From contig JAHLJT010002630.1 in the NCBI GenBank assembly GCA_031308135.1, positions 102,466,526-102,530,525 of the forward strand: a stretch of DNA of 64,000 nt. Reading direction: 5' to 3'. Every line of letters begins with the position of its first letter. Position 1 is the first letter of the stretch. A program made the position numbers and the translations under genes. Source of the DNA: Acheta domesticus. Taxonomy: Eukaryota > Arthropoda > Insecta > Orthoptera > Gryllidae. A model generated the notes under the pieces. It was given only the letters and a program-made list of their open reading frames with translations, did no database searches and was not told the origin of the DNA. Shown piece after piece: positions 10,481-22,115 of this stretch.

Positions 10481-10761
10481 TCCTGCAACTTTAATGATTG
10501 TGCTTTTAATAAATGTTCTTTTAAGTAACCTTGTTATTATTGTTTTTCGAACGTTTTATTACCATAAAATTGAAACATATTTGAAATCATTTTCTGCAAT
10601 TAACTGTTATTCAAATGTTACTTTATTATAAGTTATTCCAGGAGGCAATGATAAGTCGGAGCTGAATGAAATGTTTTCATTTTTCGGTTGTAATTTTGAG
10701 TAATATTTCCCTTCCTCGTAATTCCTGTGATTTAAATTATCCTTTCAAATCATGTAATGTG

Positions 10762-10972
10762 TTTATTCGTGAAATAGTCACACTAAATATCACTTGAAGT
10801 GCTGTGCCAACCGACTAGCACAGCACTTCGAGTGATATTACTTATGATAATACCACGAGTGTTTTGGAAATTGTCGATAAATCCCCGATTCGCGAAGCGA
10901 GAAGGGGATTAATCTGAGAATTTCCAAAGCACGAATGGTATTTAATAGGACTATTCCACGAATGAAATTATG
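10762..10972. repeat. Nested foldback (three stacked palindromes)
   Basis: Outer arms ATTCGTGAAATAGTC and GACTATTCCACGAAT enclose two hairpins. The left one (about 10787-10838) has arms built on ATCACTTGAAGTGCTGTGC and its inverted partner. The right one (about 10848-10945) has arms ACCACGAGTGTTTTGGAAATT and its partner, with an inner AATCCCC/GGGGATT stem and TCGCGAAGCGA. It is non-coding and resembles a foldback MITE; no clear target duplication was read. Confidence 0.65.
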
Positions 10973-12285
10973 TCCAACAAAGTTACAAAATGCGCCAAAT
11001 ATTGAAAGTAACTGAAAACTATGTTAAAATCAAAGAGATTATGTTACAGTACATCGTACACGGTTTATTGGACATCTATAAAGCGATCGATGCGTACCTC
11101 CTAAGATAGTTGAGTCACAGTTTATGATTGGTCAGTAGGGAAAAGTGGTAATAAAAATCGGATAGAAAAAACGATAAAGATTTTGAGATACACCGCTCTG
11201 ATTGGGGAATTTTGTATGAATAGTTAAGCACTATTGGTTCACGAGTGGAGTAGTCTTTCACATTTGCCTCTTAAGATCATGGTATGGACATATTCTAAGA
11301 AAAATTAGCATTATTTAAACGATTTGAGAAAAACATTTCATAATTTACTCTTTTGATTAATTATTACACTGCAGCACAAATAGAATGCTCGAATATAAAA
11401 TTTGGTGACATATATTGTACTAGGGGCATCCAGCAGTAAAAAGAAGCTTCTGAATAAATCCACGAAACATTGTTTTCCAAAATACAGCATGCAACCTGCT
11501 CAAGAATATCAAATAAAACACTGTCGTATATCATTGCAATATATTATTTGAATAAAAACTATATAAATATAAACTACATAAAACTGCGGTCACCTCGTTT
11601 AGTGTGTTACAGTAAAATATTTCTTTGTCTATAAAGAATATAAACAATTTCTCTTTCATAAAGGAAGACATGAACAGGAAATATTGGGACCCGAAGTTCC
11701 ATGCTAAGCCATGCTAACATAAGCATATTTTTATCTTTGCCTAATTGACTGATGATTTTGAATCTTTTTTTGTAGTTGAAGTGCACATTTTGACATTCTT
11801 TGTTTAACTATTTTGTGATATGTTCACGATACTTTTTTTGAATGATCATAGATGTAAAGTTTGCAAAATTGGTAGCTCAAATACCTACAGTAATGTTTAA
11901 AAAGTTAATATCAAAAAAACACCACGTCAAAATGTGCATTTGTGTGTATATAAACTACTTGCAAATTTTCATTTAAATTGGCTGATTGCTTCCTGAGAAA
12001 AAGATACATATGTTAGTATGACATCTTACTAGCAGCATTGCTGGTCATAATGACGGCGTTATCATCACAAGTGTCGCATTGAGTATAAGAATTAAGTCGC
12101 CTCGTGCAATACAAGAATGGGTGGTTATAACACAATCAAATATTTGCGTTCTCCAGTCAAAATCGAAACGGCTTCTATATTTTTAAGTTTTCCCCCCGAG
12201 TAGTTGGATATTTAATAAAATCTTAGACTCCTCTTACACGGACGATGACTGCATTTTTTTTCTACTTCTGCGCCTATTAAAAATT
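10973..12285. other. AT-rich stretch, no feature identified
   Basis: No open frame with domain content, no recognisable repeat family member and no tandem array was seen here. Confidence 0.5.
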
Positions 12286-12287
12286 TA

Positions 12288-12304
12288 TATATGTATGTAT
12301 GTAT

Positions 12305-12370
<66 letters not shown>
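12288..12370. repeat. (GTAT)n / (AT)n microsatellite
   Basis: About five TATG units followed by about 30 AT dinucleotides. Confidence 0.95.
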
Positions 12371-12373
<3 letters not shown>

Positions 12374-13884
12374 CCTAGATAACCAACTACCAGGTCGCAA
12401 AGTCTCAAATTGGTAAAATTAAAAAGTATTCGCAACATGTATATTTCAGAGGTGATTATTTTAAATGCATGCGTACGACGGAGAGTTTAATCTTGGAATA
12501 ATCGTGTAATCAGAAGGTTATCGGCCGTTGCTTACTAATAGACCGCATCCAGTTAACCGCACGAAGCCAGAGATTTCGAAATTCGAAACTCGAAATTCCC
12601 AGCCTGGTGATGAAATACATGTTTTCTTCGCATCCTTCTACAACATTCATAAAAGAATTCTTTAGAAATCGAGTTTTCAGGAGAATTAAGCACTCAAATC
12701 AGGCTTTCAAGGTAACCCATATCTCACAAATGAAATGCCGCTGATGAATCTTTCTATATTATTCAAGAATTCTACAAAAATGTGTTTATTGGAATTTCTA
12801 GGGAAATACTGTGATTAAACTCTGGAAACTATATTACATTTTGGGCAAAATATCACATGATAAATAAGCTTGACGACTGCTTAATGTAATTACGAAATGA
12901 ATCATCCTTTTTTTTAATTCACACTTTATAATCATCCTTTCTTGGCCCAGGGGTAACGAACCAGACAATTGTTCAATAAAAAAATATTATGAACTTGTAT
13001 AGCACAAAAAAATGTTTAGCATGAAATATATCTCAGAAGCGCCATGCTAAATCTATTATGAATTGCAAAGTATATCCGGGTTTTATGGTAGGCATCCACG
13101 ACCAACAGTCTTGACCAGACTCACTTCCTGCTGCTGTAAATCTGTCGCAGTTGTCATCTGATTGATTCTTAAATTAATCTGATAATAGATCGATACAACC
13201 ACAGCAAGGCAGAGTTATTATACCTTCTTTTGTCCTACTCTACCTGCCTGTCATCAGAAATTTTAGTTGTTGTAATATTATAACTTTTTCACTAAATCGA
13301 ACGTTTTGTTTGATGTACAGCAGTATGTGAACATTTTTAAACAAATTGAGTTAAATACTTACAAAATATTGAACGTCATTAGTACCGCAACAACTCCGAT
13401 ACTCACCTGTAAAAAAACAAATCAAGGAAATTAATATTGCAAGGAAGGTTTTAAATGTAATTAAGGTGTCACCCAATGCTCATGAAACATTAACACCGTA
13501 ATAATACGTTCATTTGAAAGAATACATTAAATAAGAGAAAATACGAGTACAATATTTTATGATCTAGCAGACATCGCTGTTGTCGTGGAAATGACAATTT
13601 TTTGGAATGGGGCACGATAAGAGAGAAAGTCAAATGTATTTGACCCATTTGTGGCCGCAAATAGTTTCTATACCACGGAAACGAATATTTCCTGTGAACA
13701 TTTGTTTGCAAAAAAAAGCTCGGCACTACCTTTATTCATAGTACAACTCAGTTGAGTGATCTAGTGGTGCTGAAACAGCTCGTACTTTCTCGCCATTAGT
13801 ACTGGTTATGTAATACTGTTTATGCCACAATTTCTCTCCAAATTAACACATCTCAGTTATCATTTTTTGTTCTCACTCATTTGA
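12371..13884. other. AT-rich stretch, no feature identified
   Basis: Short open frames only, with no domain signature. Nothing else was recognised. Confidence 0.45.
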
Positions 13885-14010
13885 AATTGTAGAACATTTG
13901 GTGTGAAAATCACATAGTTTCAAGAAATATATTTTTTATTAAAAACTTTGTGAAAAAGCGAAAAAAATTTAAAATATATTTCTAGCATTGAATTCATTAA
14001 TTTCTTTTCT
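13885..14010 (+). repeat. Interspersed repeat fragment (also at 45965-46080)
   Basis: Shares TGTAGAACATTTG, ATAGTTTC, AATATAT, TTTTTATT and GGCATTGAATT-type words in the same order with 45965-46080, which directly follows the inverted copy of repeat A. Here it leads straight into the 17-bp minisatellite, so the array may have grown from within or next to this element. Confidence 0.55.
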
Positions 14011-14019
14011 AGGTACTCC

Positions 14020-14800
14020 AAAGTACGCATTACTCCAAAGTACGCGTTACTCCAAAATACGCGTTACTCCAAAGTACGCGTTACTCCAAAGTACGCGTTA
14101 CTCCAAAGTACGCGTTACTCCAAAGTACGCGTTACTCCAAAGTACGCGTTACTCCAAAGTACGCGTTACTCCAAAGTACGCGTTACTCCAAAGTACGCGT
14201 TACTCCAAAGTACGCGTTACTCCAAAGTACGCGTTACTCCAAAGTACGCGTTACTCCAAAGTACGCGTTACTCCAAAGTACGCGTTACTCCAAAGTACGC
14301 GTTACTCCAAAGTACGCGTTACTCCAAAGTACGCGTTACTCCAAAGTACGCGTTACCCCAAAGTTCGCGTTATTCCAAAGTACGCGTTACTTCAAAGAAC
14401 GCGTCCCTCCAAAGTATGCGTTACTCCAAAGAACGCGTTACTCCAAAGAACGCGTTACTCCAAAGAACGCGTTACTCCAAAGAACGCGTTACTCCAAAGT
14501 ACGCGTTACCCCAAAGTACGCGTTACTCCAAAATTCGCGTTATTCCAAAGTACGCGTTACTTCAAAGAACGCGTCTCTCCAAAGTATGCGTTACTCCAAA
14601 GAACGCGTTACTCCAAAGAACGCGTTACTCCAAAGAACGCGTTACTCCAAAGAACGCGTTACTCCAAAGAACGCGTTATTCCAAAGTACGCGTTACCCCA
14701 AAGTGCGCGTTTCTCCAAAATTCGCGTTATTCCAAAGTTTGCGTTACTTCAAAGAACGCCTTCCTCCCAAAAACTCGTTTCTCCAAATTACGTGTGGCAT
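14020..14800. repeat. 17-bp minisatellite with higher-order structure
   Basis: About 45 tandem copies of ACTCCAAAGTACGCGTT. The left 330 bp is almost perfect. From about 14350 variants appear (TTCGCGT, GAACGCG, TATGCG), and a block of variants recurs after 170 bp (10 units) and again after 187 bp (11 units). Because 17 is not a multiple of three and the unit has no plus-strand stop, all three forward frames stay open for 500-800 bp; these frames are not genes. Confidence 0.95.
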
Positions 14801-14819
14801 TAAAGCATGTGCTAACCGG

Positions 14820-15200
14820 CCACAACGCCTGCCGCCCCTTGAAGCAGGTGCGCCCAGCAAATCGTGCGCCGCCCATTACACAGGGCGCGGGTGCAGCGTT
14901 CCACGCCCTCTTGCGTCGTGGAGCCGCCGCCCCCGCCGCCGCCCCCGCCGGCGGCGGAAAAAAAGAAGAAAAAGGCCGGTGACGTCAGCGGCGGCGGACA
15001 AAACGTCGCAAAGGACTCTCTTCCTCCATTCTCTCCGGTCCCGCCTGCACCTCCCCTCCCACCTGTCCGACGGTGCTCGGCCGCTGCCACTGCGGGACCT
15101 GCCCTGTGTCTCGCAGGGCGCCGGATGACCCTGCGCCTTAAGGCGGCTCCACACATTCGCTATGCGCCGAACAGCGAACAACTGCTCGCCGAATCCGCCT
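14820..15200. promoter_or_regulatory. GC- and CpG-rich block
   Basis: High CpG content with CCGCCGCCCCCGCC runs near 14930-14955, a TGACGTCA CRE at 14981 and CGGCGGCGG. It may be a CpG-island promoter or part of a larger repetitive unit, since it lies between two tandem arrays. Open frames on both strands are low complexity and unsupported. Confidence 0.3.
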
Positions 15201-15204
15201 TCTC

Positions 15205-15835
15205 TTGTCAAGCCAGTACCCTTCCACTGCCCAGTACAGAAACAACTTCCACCATATCTCTACAGAGCTAGAATGCATTTACAGAGCTAGAATGCATTAT
15301 CAATGCAGTACCTTCTACTGCCCAGTATAGAAACAACATCCACCATCTCTCCACAGACTTAGAATGTACCTACCCTTTCGAAGCCTGTACCCTTCGACTG
15401 TCCAGAATTGTATTAACTTCCACTTTCTCTCCGTAGACCTAAAATGCTCTTACTCTTATCAAGACAGTACCCTTCCACTGCCCAGTACAGAAACAACTTC
15501 CACCTACTCTGCACAGAGCTAGAATGCATTTACAGAGCTAGAATGCATTATCAATGCAGTACCTTCTACTGCCCAGTATAGAAACAACTTCCACCTACTC
15601 TGCACAGAGCTATAACGCGCCTTCTCTTGTCAAGCCAGTACACTTCCACTGCCCAGTATAGAAACAACTTCCACTCTCTCTCCACAGAGCTAGAATGCTC
15701 CTACGCTAGTGAACCCAGTGCGCAGTATAGAAAAAACGTCTACCTTCTCTCCACAGCGCTAGCATGCACCTTCTCTCGTAAAGCCAGTACCCTTCTTCAG
15801 CCCAGTACACAAACAGCATCCACCTTCCCTCCCCC
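15205..15835. repeat. Tandem array, unit about 75-95 bp
   Basis: Eight imperfect copies of a unit containing CAGTACCCTTCCACTGCCC, AGTATAGAAACAACTTCCAC, TCTCCACAGAGCTAGAATGC and CTTGTCAAG. The TTACAGAGCTAGAATGCATT segment appears in only some units, near 15280 and 15530, suggesting a two-unit higher-order period. Confidence 0.85.
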
Positions 15836-16192
15836 AGAGACCCTGCTCGCACCTACGACGACGTCTCAGCGCATACAGCCGGCGTCGCCGCCTGCCTCGA
15901 CCTTCAGTCCGCGCCGCCCTCTCTCCCTCTCTCCCTCCCTCCCACCAAGGGCATAAAAACCCTCTCTTCCCACGCTCATTCAATATGTATGAACACTTAG
16001 GCGGCGCTCGCCAAGTGCACGGCTCCGCACGGCAACCCGCGCCCGGACACGCCCCCTTCAACACCCCGTGCCTTTGTGGGCACAGGGAAAAAACCCTTCC
16101 CGCCCTCCCTCCCTCCCTCCCGCCTCCACTCTCCCCATCACGGACCTCTTACGCGACGCGGGGTCGCAAATTACTCGCAACCGCGGCCTTCC

Positions 16193-16195
<3 letters not shown>
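15836..16195. other. Pyrimidine- and GC-rich stretch with TATA-like box
   Basis: CT-rich and CpG-rich sequence. A GCATAAAAACC box near 15951 is followed about 30 bp on by CACGCTCATTCAAT. Promoter use is possible but unsupported by any coding exon. Confidence 0.25.
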
Positions 16196-16197
<2 letters not shown>

Positions 16198-16225
<28 letters not shown>

Positions 16226-16262
16226 GGAAAGAGAGAGAGTGAGAGAGAAGGAAAGAGAGAAA
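16198..16262. repeat. (GA)n microsatellite
   Basis: Interrupted run of GA dinucleotides ending in an A-rich stretch. Confidence 0.95.
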
Positions 16263-16639
16263 AAAATTAAAAATTGAAAAAAAAACGCTCTAAAACCGCG
16301 TCACGTCGTGCCAACGGCCGAGCCAGGGGGAGGGGGGGAAGAAAATAACGAATTGAATCTAAAATAAAGCATAACGGCGCGACCCAAAATTGCGTCGAGT
16401 AATTGTATTGTGCCATTGTCTCCCTGCGTGAAATTAAATTCCGACGCGCGTTGCGCAATCGGGCCACCTGGGAGCAGCACCGGCGGCCGGCCGGCGACAA
16501 TGCGGCCGTTGGGGAGGGTGGGGATGGTGGTGTGTGGAGAAGGGTGTGGCGGTGTGTTGAGTGTGGTTGTGGGCTGTGGTACTGTGGAGGGAGTGGTTGA
16601 GATGGTAGGAGTCTTCGTGGTGATGGCGGTGAGGATGGT

Positions 16640-17175
16640 GACAGCGACGGCGGTGGCGATGAAGTGGTGACCGTGAAGGCAATGGTGAAGGTACGGTGAA
16701 AATGGTGACAGTAGCGGTGAAAATGGTGACAATCGCTGTGAAAATTGTGATAGGCACGGTGAAAATGGCGATAGGTACAGTCAAAATGGTGATAGGTACG
16801 GTGAAAATGGTGATATGTACGATGAAAGTGATAGGTACGATGAAAATTATGACATGTTCCATGAAAGTGATACGTGCGATGAAAATTGTGACTGGTATGG
16901 TAAAAATGGTGACAGTTACGGTGAAAATGGTTACATACAGGGTGAAAATGGTTACATACAGGGTGCAAATGGTTACATACAGGTTGCAAATGGTTACACA
17001 CACGGTGAAAATGGTTACACACACGGTGAAAATGGTTACACACACGGTGAAAATGGCAACAATCACGGTGAAAATGGTGACAGTCACGGGAAGATGGCGA
17101 GTCTCACTGTGAAAATGGTGGCAGTCACTGAAAATATTGACAGTCACGGTGAAAATGATGATAGGGTGATAATCC
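16640..17175. repeat. 18-21 bp minisatellite (GGTGAAAATGGT core)
   Basis: About 26 copies built on GGTGAAAATGG followed by a variable 7-10 bp insert (TGACAGTCAC, TTACACACAC, TGATAGGTAC). The period is 18 bp at the left and 21 bp in the most regular part (16930-17060). Both are multiples of three, so more than one frame stays open (GENGYTH-type and KMVTHTV-type repeats). The coding look is an artefact of the period unless transcription is shown. Confidence 0.9.
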
Positions 17176-18340
17176 TGATGGTGACGATGAGATTATGTTC
17201 ATGGTGACGAGTAGTGGTAAGCGAAGTTAGTGATGACTGAAATAGTGGATGAGAGGATTGCTAGCTAAAGCGATGACTCGACAAGTGTGTTTGGTAGAAA
17301 GGGAATTACGTTGTGGAAGATAGTCACTCAAACAGACAAATTCTAGACTTCTGGTATTGGTTGAAAGCAATACTTGTTTCAAAGTTGGTTGGGAGAACGA
17401 TTCCTCAGGCATTGGTCTGTAAATAATATTTCTTGTTGAAAAATACAATTTGTTTTGGTATTATTCAATTTTTTTAATTATAAAATATATCTGCAAAGAG
17501 TTAATAAAAATCATTAAATCCCCATAAAACACGTTTCATTACGTTTACAATGCTGCTCAAAGGCAAATTGGGGGGCTAAGACAAACAGAAGATGTCATTT
17601 CCTTACAAATAAGATACGTGCGCATTGTGAAAGCTCACAATGGTATTTATGTGGAGGGGGAGAATCAGCTTTTGATTCCACTGATCAGTGCTTTGATACA
17701 TTTTAAACGTAATACTTAACAAAACCCTTTCTGTAATTTCTTATTGAATCAACAATTTTGGAAGGAAATTTCCTCAATTTGTTGATCCCAGCACTTCCAT
17801 CATGTTTGTTGACAGCTCATCAATTATAATATTTTTTCTAAGCTGTAAGTTTACAAATGAGCTGAGACATTTATAATATTCGTTTTTAGGGGAATCTTCA
17901 ATAATGTTGCTTTTTTGTATTCCTGAATTATAAACTACCTTTTCTGGTGCAAAAAATCATTGATAATCGGGCGTTTTACGGCACAAATGATGACGTATTA
18001 GATTTTACGGCACGAATGATTGCGTCATCGCACACTCAGCCAATCGCAGCAAGAGAATCGGGGGTAGGTAGAAGTAAAGGGAACAGATGACCACCGTTTT
18101 CTCGCACGGATATCAAACACCAGAGACATCACAGGAAAGTTGTGTCGCAAATTTAAGTATGATTCTATTATAAATTTATAATGCTGTAATACAAAAATAT
18201 AGCGTATGCACTTCGTTTAGAATGTTGCTTTATTGCATTCGAACAAATTTGAAAATACGTCACTCGTTTTCAAAACATGTACTCTTGCAATAAAGCTTAA
18301 CATTATAAACTAATTGCATAATAGTACATTAGGAAAGATG
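17176..18340. other. No gene seen
   Basis: AT-rich DNA. A short direct repeat, TTTTACGGCAC with AATGATG/AATGATTG, occurs twice near 17973 and 18003. No other feature was found. Confidence 0.45.
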
Positions 18341-18344
18341 ATGT

Positions 18345-18930
18345 AATTATGGGTATTAATACACGATTGTTATTACGATATGACGATATGAACGAGGAAC
18401 GAGCGACTATCATAAACTTCATATGAGTGTATTAATACCTATTACATTGAGTTTTGTACGGCACTTTTACTACGACTTTTAAGTTAACTTTGACATCGAA
18501 TCGTTTCATTGCCGTTGATATAAAGGATTCACCCAAGGTCACCTAGCGGACGCTCCCTAACCCTAACCTCGCATGCTGCCGCAGGTGGCTCTGGCCACTA
18601 GTCCGCCTGCGAAGAAGTACTACCCTAGTCAAATAGGATCAAAATGAAATTACGATCCAATTTATTTTAAATAATATTCCACGAAAAATTACTAGTAATA
18701 AAAGGAATTAAAACTGACAAGCATAATATAATATAAAATGTAATTTTTAATGTACACAATCGTACGAAACATTTACTAGAACGATACTCAATGATTAATT
18801 AAGTATCAATACTTGGTTTGTAAACACGAACATGCATCATAATGAAAACTGTATCGAAATGAGTGTCATTTTGCAACTAGTTGCAGCCAACAAATGACGG
18901 CATTATACAATGGGAGTAGAAAAACTACTA
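18345..18930 (+). repeat. Interspersed repeat B, copy 1 (second copy 52340-52925)
   Basis: Collinear with 52340-52925 for about 580 bp. The strongest block is AAAGGATTCACCCAAGG, CCACCTAGCGGACGCTCCCT, CGCAGGTGGCTCTGGC and AGTCCGCCTGC; the right end is TTATACAATGGGAGTAGAAA. No open frame was found. The class is unknown; it is probably a non-autonomous DNA element. Confidence 0.8.
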
Positions 18931-18959
18931 TTATAAACCTTTCCATACAAATTTCTTCC

Positions 18960-19222
18960 ACGAGTACCATGCCCTATCCGTATTTGCCCACCTCGAGGCA
19001 AAAACTCTGCGAAACGGCAACGCCGCCGCTTGAACGGGCAGTGGAGCCGGGCAGCGGCCGGCCGTTGTTCCGGGCCACGCCCCCGCGCCGGCATTTGTCA
19101 AGGGGCGGGGCCGCAGCTCCCGCTCCGGGAACCGTAAACTTCCTTTTTAAGTGGCGCCTCGCGGATGATCGCACGAGCGCTGCGGAATCGGACACCCAGG
19201 TGCCGCTCCGAAATTCACGGGG
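18960..19222. promoter_or_regulatory. GC island with GC boxes
   Basis: CpG-rich, with GGGGCGGGGCC (Sp1-type) near 19100 and CCACGCCCCCGCGCC near 19075, and a TTTTTAAGTGGCGCC block. The hAT element at 19231 is inserted at its right edge. Promoter activity is inferred from composition only. Confidence 0.35.
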
Positions 19223-19230
19223 CTTGTTAG

Positions 19231-19986
19231 CAGGGTTGCCAAATGCCGCGTACAAACATCCGCCGTTAGATGGCTGTGAATCTTCCCAATTCCGCCCGAT
19301 AAGAAAAATTCAACTTTTCAAGCGGGAAATTTGAATGTGCATTAAAATATGTATATTTGAAGATGTTTTCATGTAGTGACCCTATAAAATACTTGATTAG
19401 TTTTACTTTTTTTGTTTGTGAACATTGCAATTAATACTTTATATTAAAACTTTTTGAAGTAATAATTTATAACTGAATATTTAAAATGAAGTCTACATAT
19501 GCATGCTTATTCCGTAAGGCTTAACGGAAAATGCTGGCGGTGACACCTTACTTGCAAAAGATGACTAATTTTAAATGGCGTTAAATTAACTGGAAGTACT
19601 GCCAATGTGATGTATTTATATACCCAGGTTGTGCACGACAAAGACGCTATAACTTTGAGAGCGCACTCTAAACTGGAGGTCTAAAAACTAACATCACACT
19701 TCTCGAAGTAAATTTGAACGTATTAACGAATCATTAATGAAAAATCATATATAAAGTAAAAAAAAACCTACTAAATCAAACTCACTGTCAAGGTCGTTGG
19801 GGTTGTTTTTTTTAAATTTCGTCGTGATTTGAAAACCCGCCTAAAACCGCACATGTTTTGATGCATTTCCGCCTGTTGAACGGTACTCCGTCAATTTTTG
19901 TCCCGCGGCAGTCAATTTTTGCCCCGCAAGAGAGAGCAGTTTTGTTTCAGCCCAAACCGTGGAATTTCGCCCAATCTGGCCCCCTG
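19231..19986. mobile_element. Non-autonomous hAT-type element with 8-bp target duplication
   Basis: Starts CAGGGTTGCCA and ends TGGCCCCCTG, and is flanked by a perfect 8-bp duplication CTTGTTAG (19223-19230 and 19987-19994). An 8-bp duplication and CAGGG termini are hallmarks of the hAT superfamily. It is 756 bp with no transposase. Subterminal repeats include AATTCCGCCCGAT near the left end and the inverted TTTCGCCCAATCTGG at the right. It is homologous to the element at 58655. Confidence 0.9.
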
Positions 19987-19994
19987 CTTGTTAG

Positions 19995-20799
19995 GTGGAT
20001 AAACGTAGCGTAGGCTCGTTCTTTAAACACGGAAAGAATACATAGAAAACTGGTGGTGCTACAACAACACATACTTTCTCGCATTATTTCTAAATTTCAA
20101 AATTTTGAAATTAAAATTTCAAAATTTCCTGGGGGAGTTAAGGACATATTATCAAAAATTACTATTTCAGAGTATAGAGGGCGAGAGGGGCTTCGTGTAT
20201 TCAAGGTATTCAATTGTCCAGCATTTGTATTATTTATTTAGATTTATCATTTAAAAATGAAAACAATCCAAATTCAACAGCTGAAAGGAGCTTTTATTTT
20301 TGTTTCAATGAGGTGCATTCACTAGTGGAATCAAACAAAAATAAACTTTCCTCATTCGAAACTATCTTCTTCTTCGTCTATATTTGATGTACTTAAAGTA
20401 CTTTTTGTAAAATACACATACTTTATGTATTTAAATACGTCTCTAAAATATGCGCCCAAAACTCAAAAATTTAGTTTTTCAAATACAAAATGTATTTAAA
20501 ATATTTATTTCAAACATAAGTATTTAAATACTGCCCAACCCAGCTCACTACAAATCGTACAACATTTGGAGCAGAAACGATATATTTATAAGAAAATAGT
20601 AACACAAATTTGACTATAATAACTGCTTTTCTTACACGTATATCACGTCCCTACAGCAATACGCAATCCACAAAAATGAGCTCCTGAGACATTGTTGTGG
20701 AGTCATTTTAGCAGTCACATTAGCAAAGAAGTTTTAAATAATTTTTAAAAGATTAAAACGTAAATGTATAACTAAGAGTCGAATGTAATAAACGAACAA
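19995..20799. other. No gene seen
   Basis: AT-rich sequence. TATTTAAATAC-type words recur between 20380 and 20530, but no defined element was found. Confidence 0.4.
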
Positions 20800-21300
20800 A
20801 TAAATATAAAATAAAATACAAATTCTAACTTACGAAGCATCCGACTGTCTGGAATTACGTCCACGAAGCACAGTAAATTCGGCCGGGCGATTATTTATGT
20901 CTCCAAATAACCTCAGAAATACTTACATTTCCAAAAAATTGAACATGAGGATATTTGAAGATCTATTTTTGATAAAAGCATTTCATTAAAAAAAAGAATA
21001 GTATTTTTACAATTGTAATTGTCAGAAGACGTCGAAGAAGTCGCAGTCAATTGGAAGGGGGATGTTTCTCGCCAAATTACACAAAAAATACTCATATTTC
21101 AAAAAAATCAACATGACCGTATTTGAACACATTTCATTAGAAAAACAAATTGTATCTTTACCATTTTTGTTGTAGGAAGAGGCCGAAAATTTTATAATAA
21201 CTTTTTAAAATTTTCGCAAACTTTCAACGAATATGATACCGGGATCATTCTCTTAAGCATCCTACATGCTATCGAAGGTCCCAATTTAATAAAAAAATGT
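20800..21300. repeat. Interspersed repeat C, copy 1 (second copy 46620-47000)
   Basis: Shares ATACAAATTCTAACTTACG, AGCATCC, ATATTTGAAGATCT, TTTTTGAT, TTGTAATTGT and CATTCTCTTAA with 46620-47000 in the same order. Inside this copy a segment of about 150 bp is duplicated (20920 and 21070 onward). No coding capacity. Confidence 0.7.
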
Positions 21301-21830
21301 TGGGCGGCTTTTTAAGAAAACAAATATTTATTTGAAAAAAATAAGAATTACCTATGTTTGATACAAAATTTAGAGAATAGAAAAGATAAACGTCTATGAA
21401 ACGTCGGTTCTGAAATGCATAAAAAAAGATTGGAGTACCAACAATAACAGTTTATTATGCATTCAGCTTTACCCCCCAAAAGGCAAAATCCAAATCGTAC
21501 AGTAAAAAATGTCCGGGTAGAGCACTCGCCAGAAGAGAAAATACCAAAGTTCGGTGCCGTTCGCCGTTTTAGCAATAGGTGTAAAAGTTCGTAGCATAGT
21601 CTCTATTCCAGCAGAATAATAAGCGCACTTGCGTAGTCCGTGTAGCGGAATCCAAAACAATAATGTAACGCGCTCAAACACAGTCGAAATCTAATCTGCG
21701 TTTCCAGGCGCCAGGTCGCCGGTTATATTCTCGTCGTCGCTGCCGGCCTCACTCACTCCGACGGCTATCTGCTGGAGCAAATATTGCTTCGCTGAACCGA
21801 AGGCTTCAATACAGAGCGCGCGCCAACTCG
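21301..21830. other. No gene seen
   Basis: Mixed composition. Short open frames lack domains. CpG content rises at 21690-21830 without recognisable exons. Confidence 0.4.
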
Positions 21831-21834
21831 AGAG

Positions 21835-22115
21835 CTACCTGTGCACACAGGAGGTTCTGTTTCTCTCTTGACCTGCCAGTGAGATCCGGCTTGGACCCGG
21901 GTAGATCATTCGATGACATCCGGCGCTGACAAGTGGGCAAAATTTGGGGAAAATTTTCTCTTGAAATATCTTCCTCAGCTGGGTACAGTCAACTGAAACT
22001 AGCTCTAAGTTTCCGACTTGTGTGGAAGTGTAGTGCATGTGTGAAGTGAGGTGTCATGCAGTGTATAGCAGAGAAATAAAGAAGGAAATGTTTTCAGGTC
22101 TTAGTGAAGTGAAGT
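21835..22115 (-). mobile_element. Possible ancient SINE-1-related copy
   Basis: The order of weakly matching words (ATGACATCCGGCGCTGAC, GTGTGGAAGTGTAGTGCATG) resembles the minus-oriented SINE-1 body, but key GC-rich blocks are absent. It may be an old subfamily or a chance resemblance. Confidence 0.3.

Noticed and set aside
13988..15128. Three long overlapping forward frames with KYALLQSTRYSK-type repeats
   Set aside because: A 17-bp unit without stops gives open frames automatically. All three frames are equal, so none is favored as a gene.
16267..17147. His-rich minus-strand frame of about 258 codons
   Set aside because: The reverse of the GGTGAAAATGG minisatellite; compositional, with no domain beyond the repeat.
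18550..18565. CCCTAACCCTAACC as telomere-like repeat
   Set aside because: Only two units, not conserved in the second copy of repeat B (52530), and part of an interspersed element.
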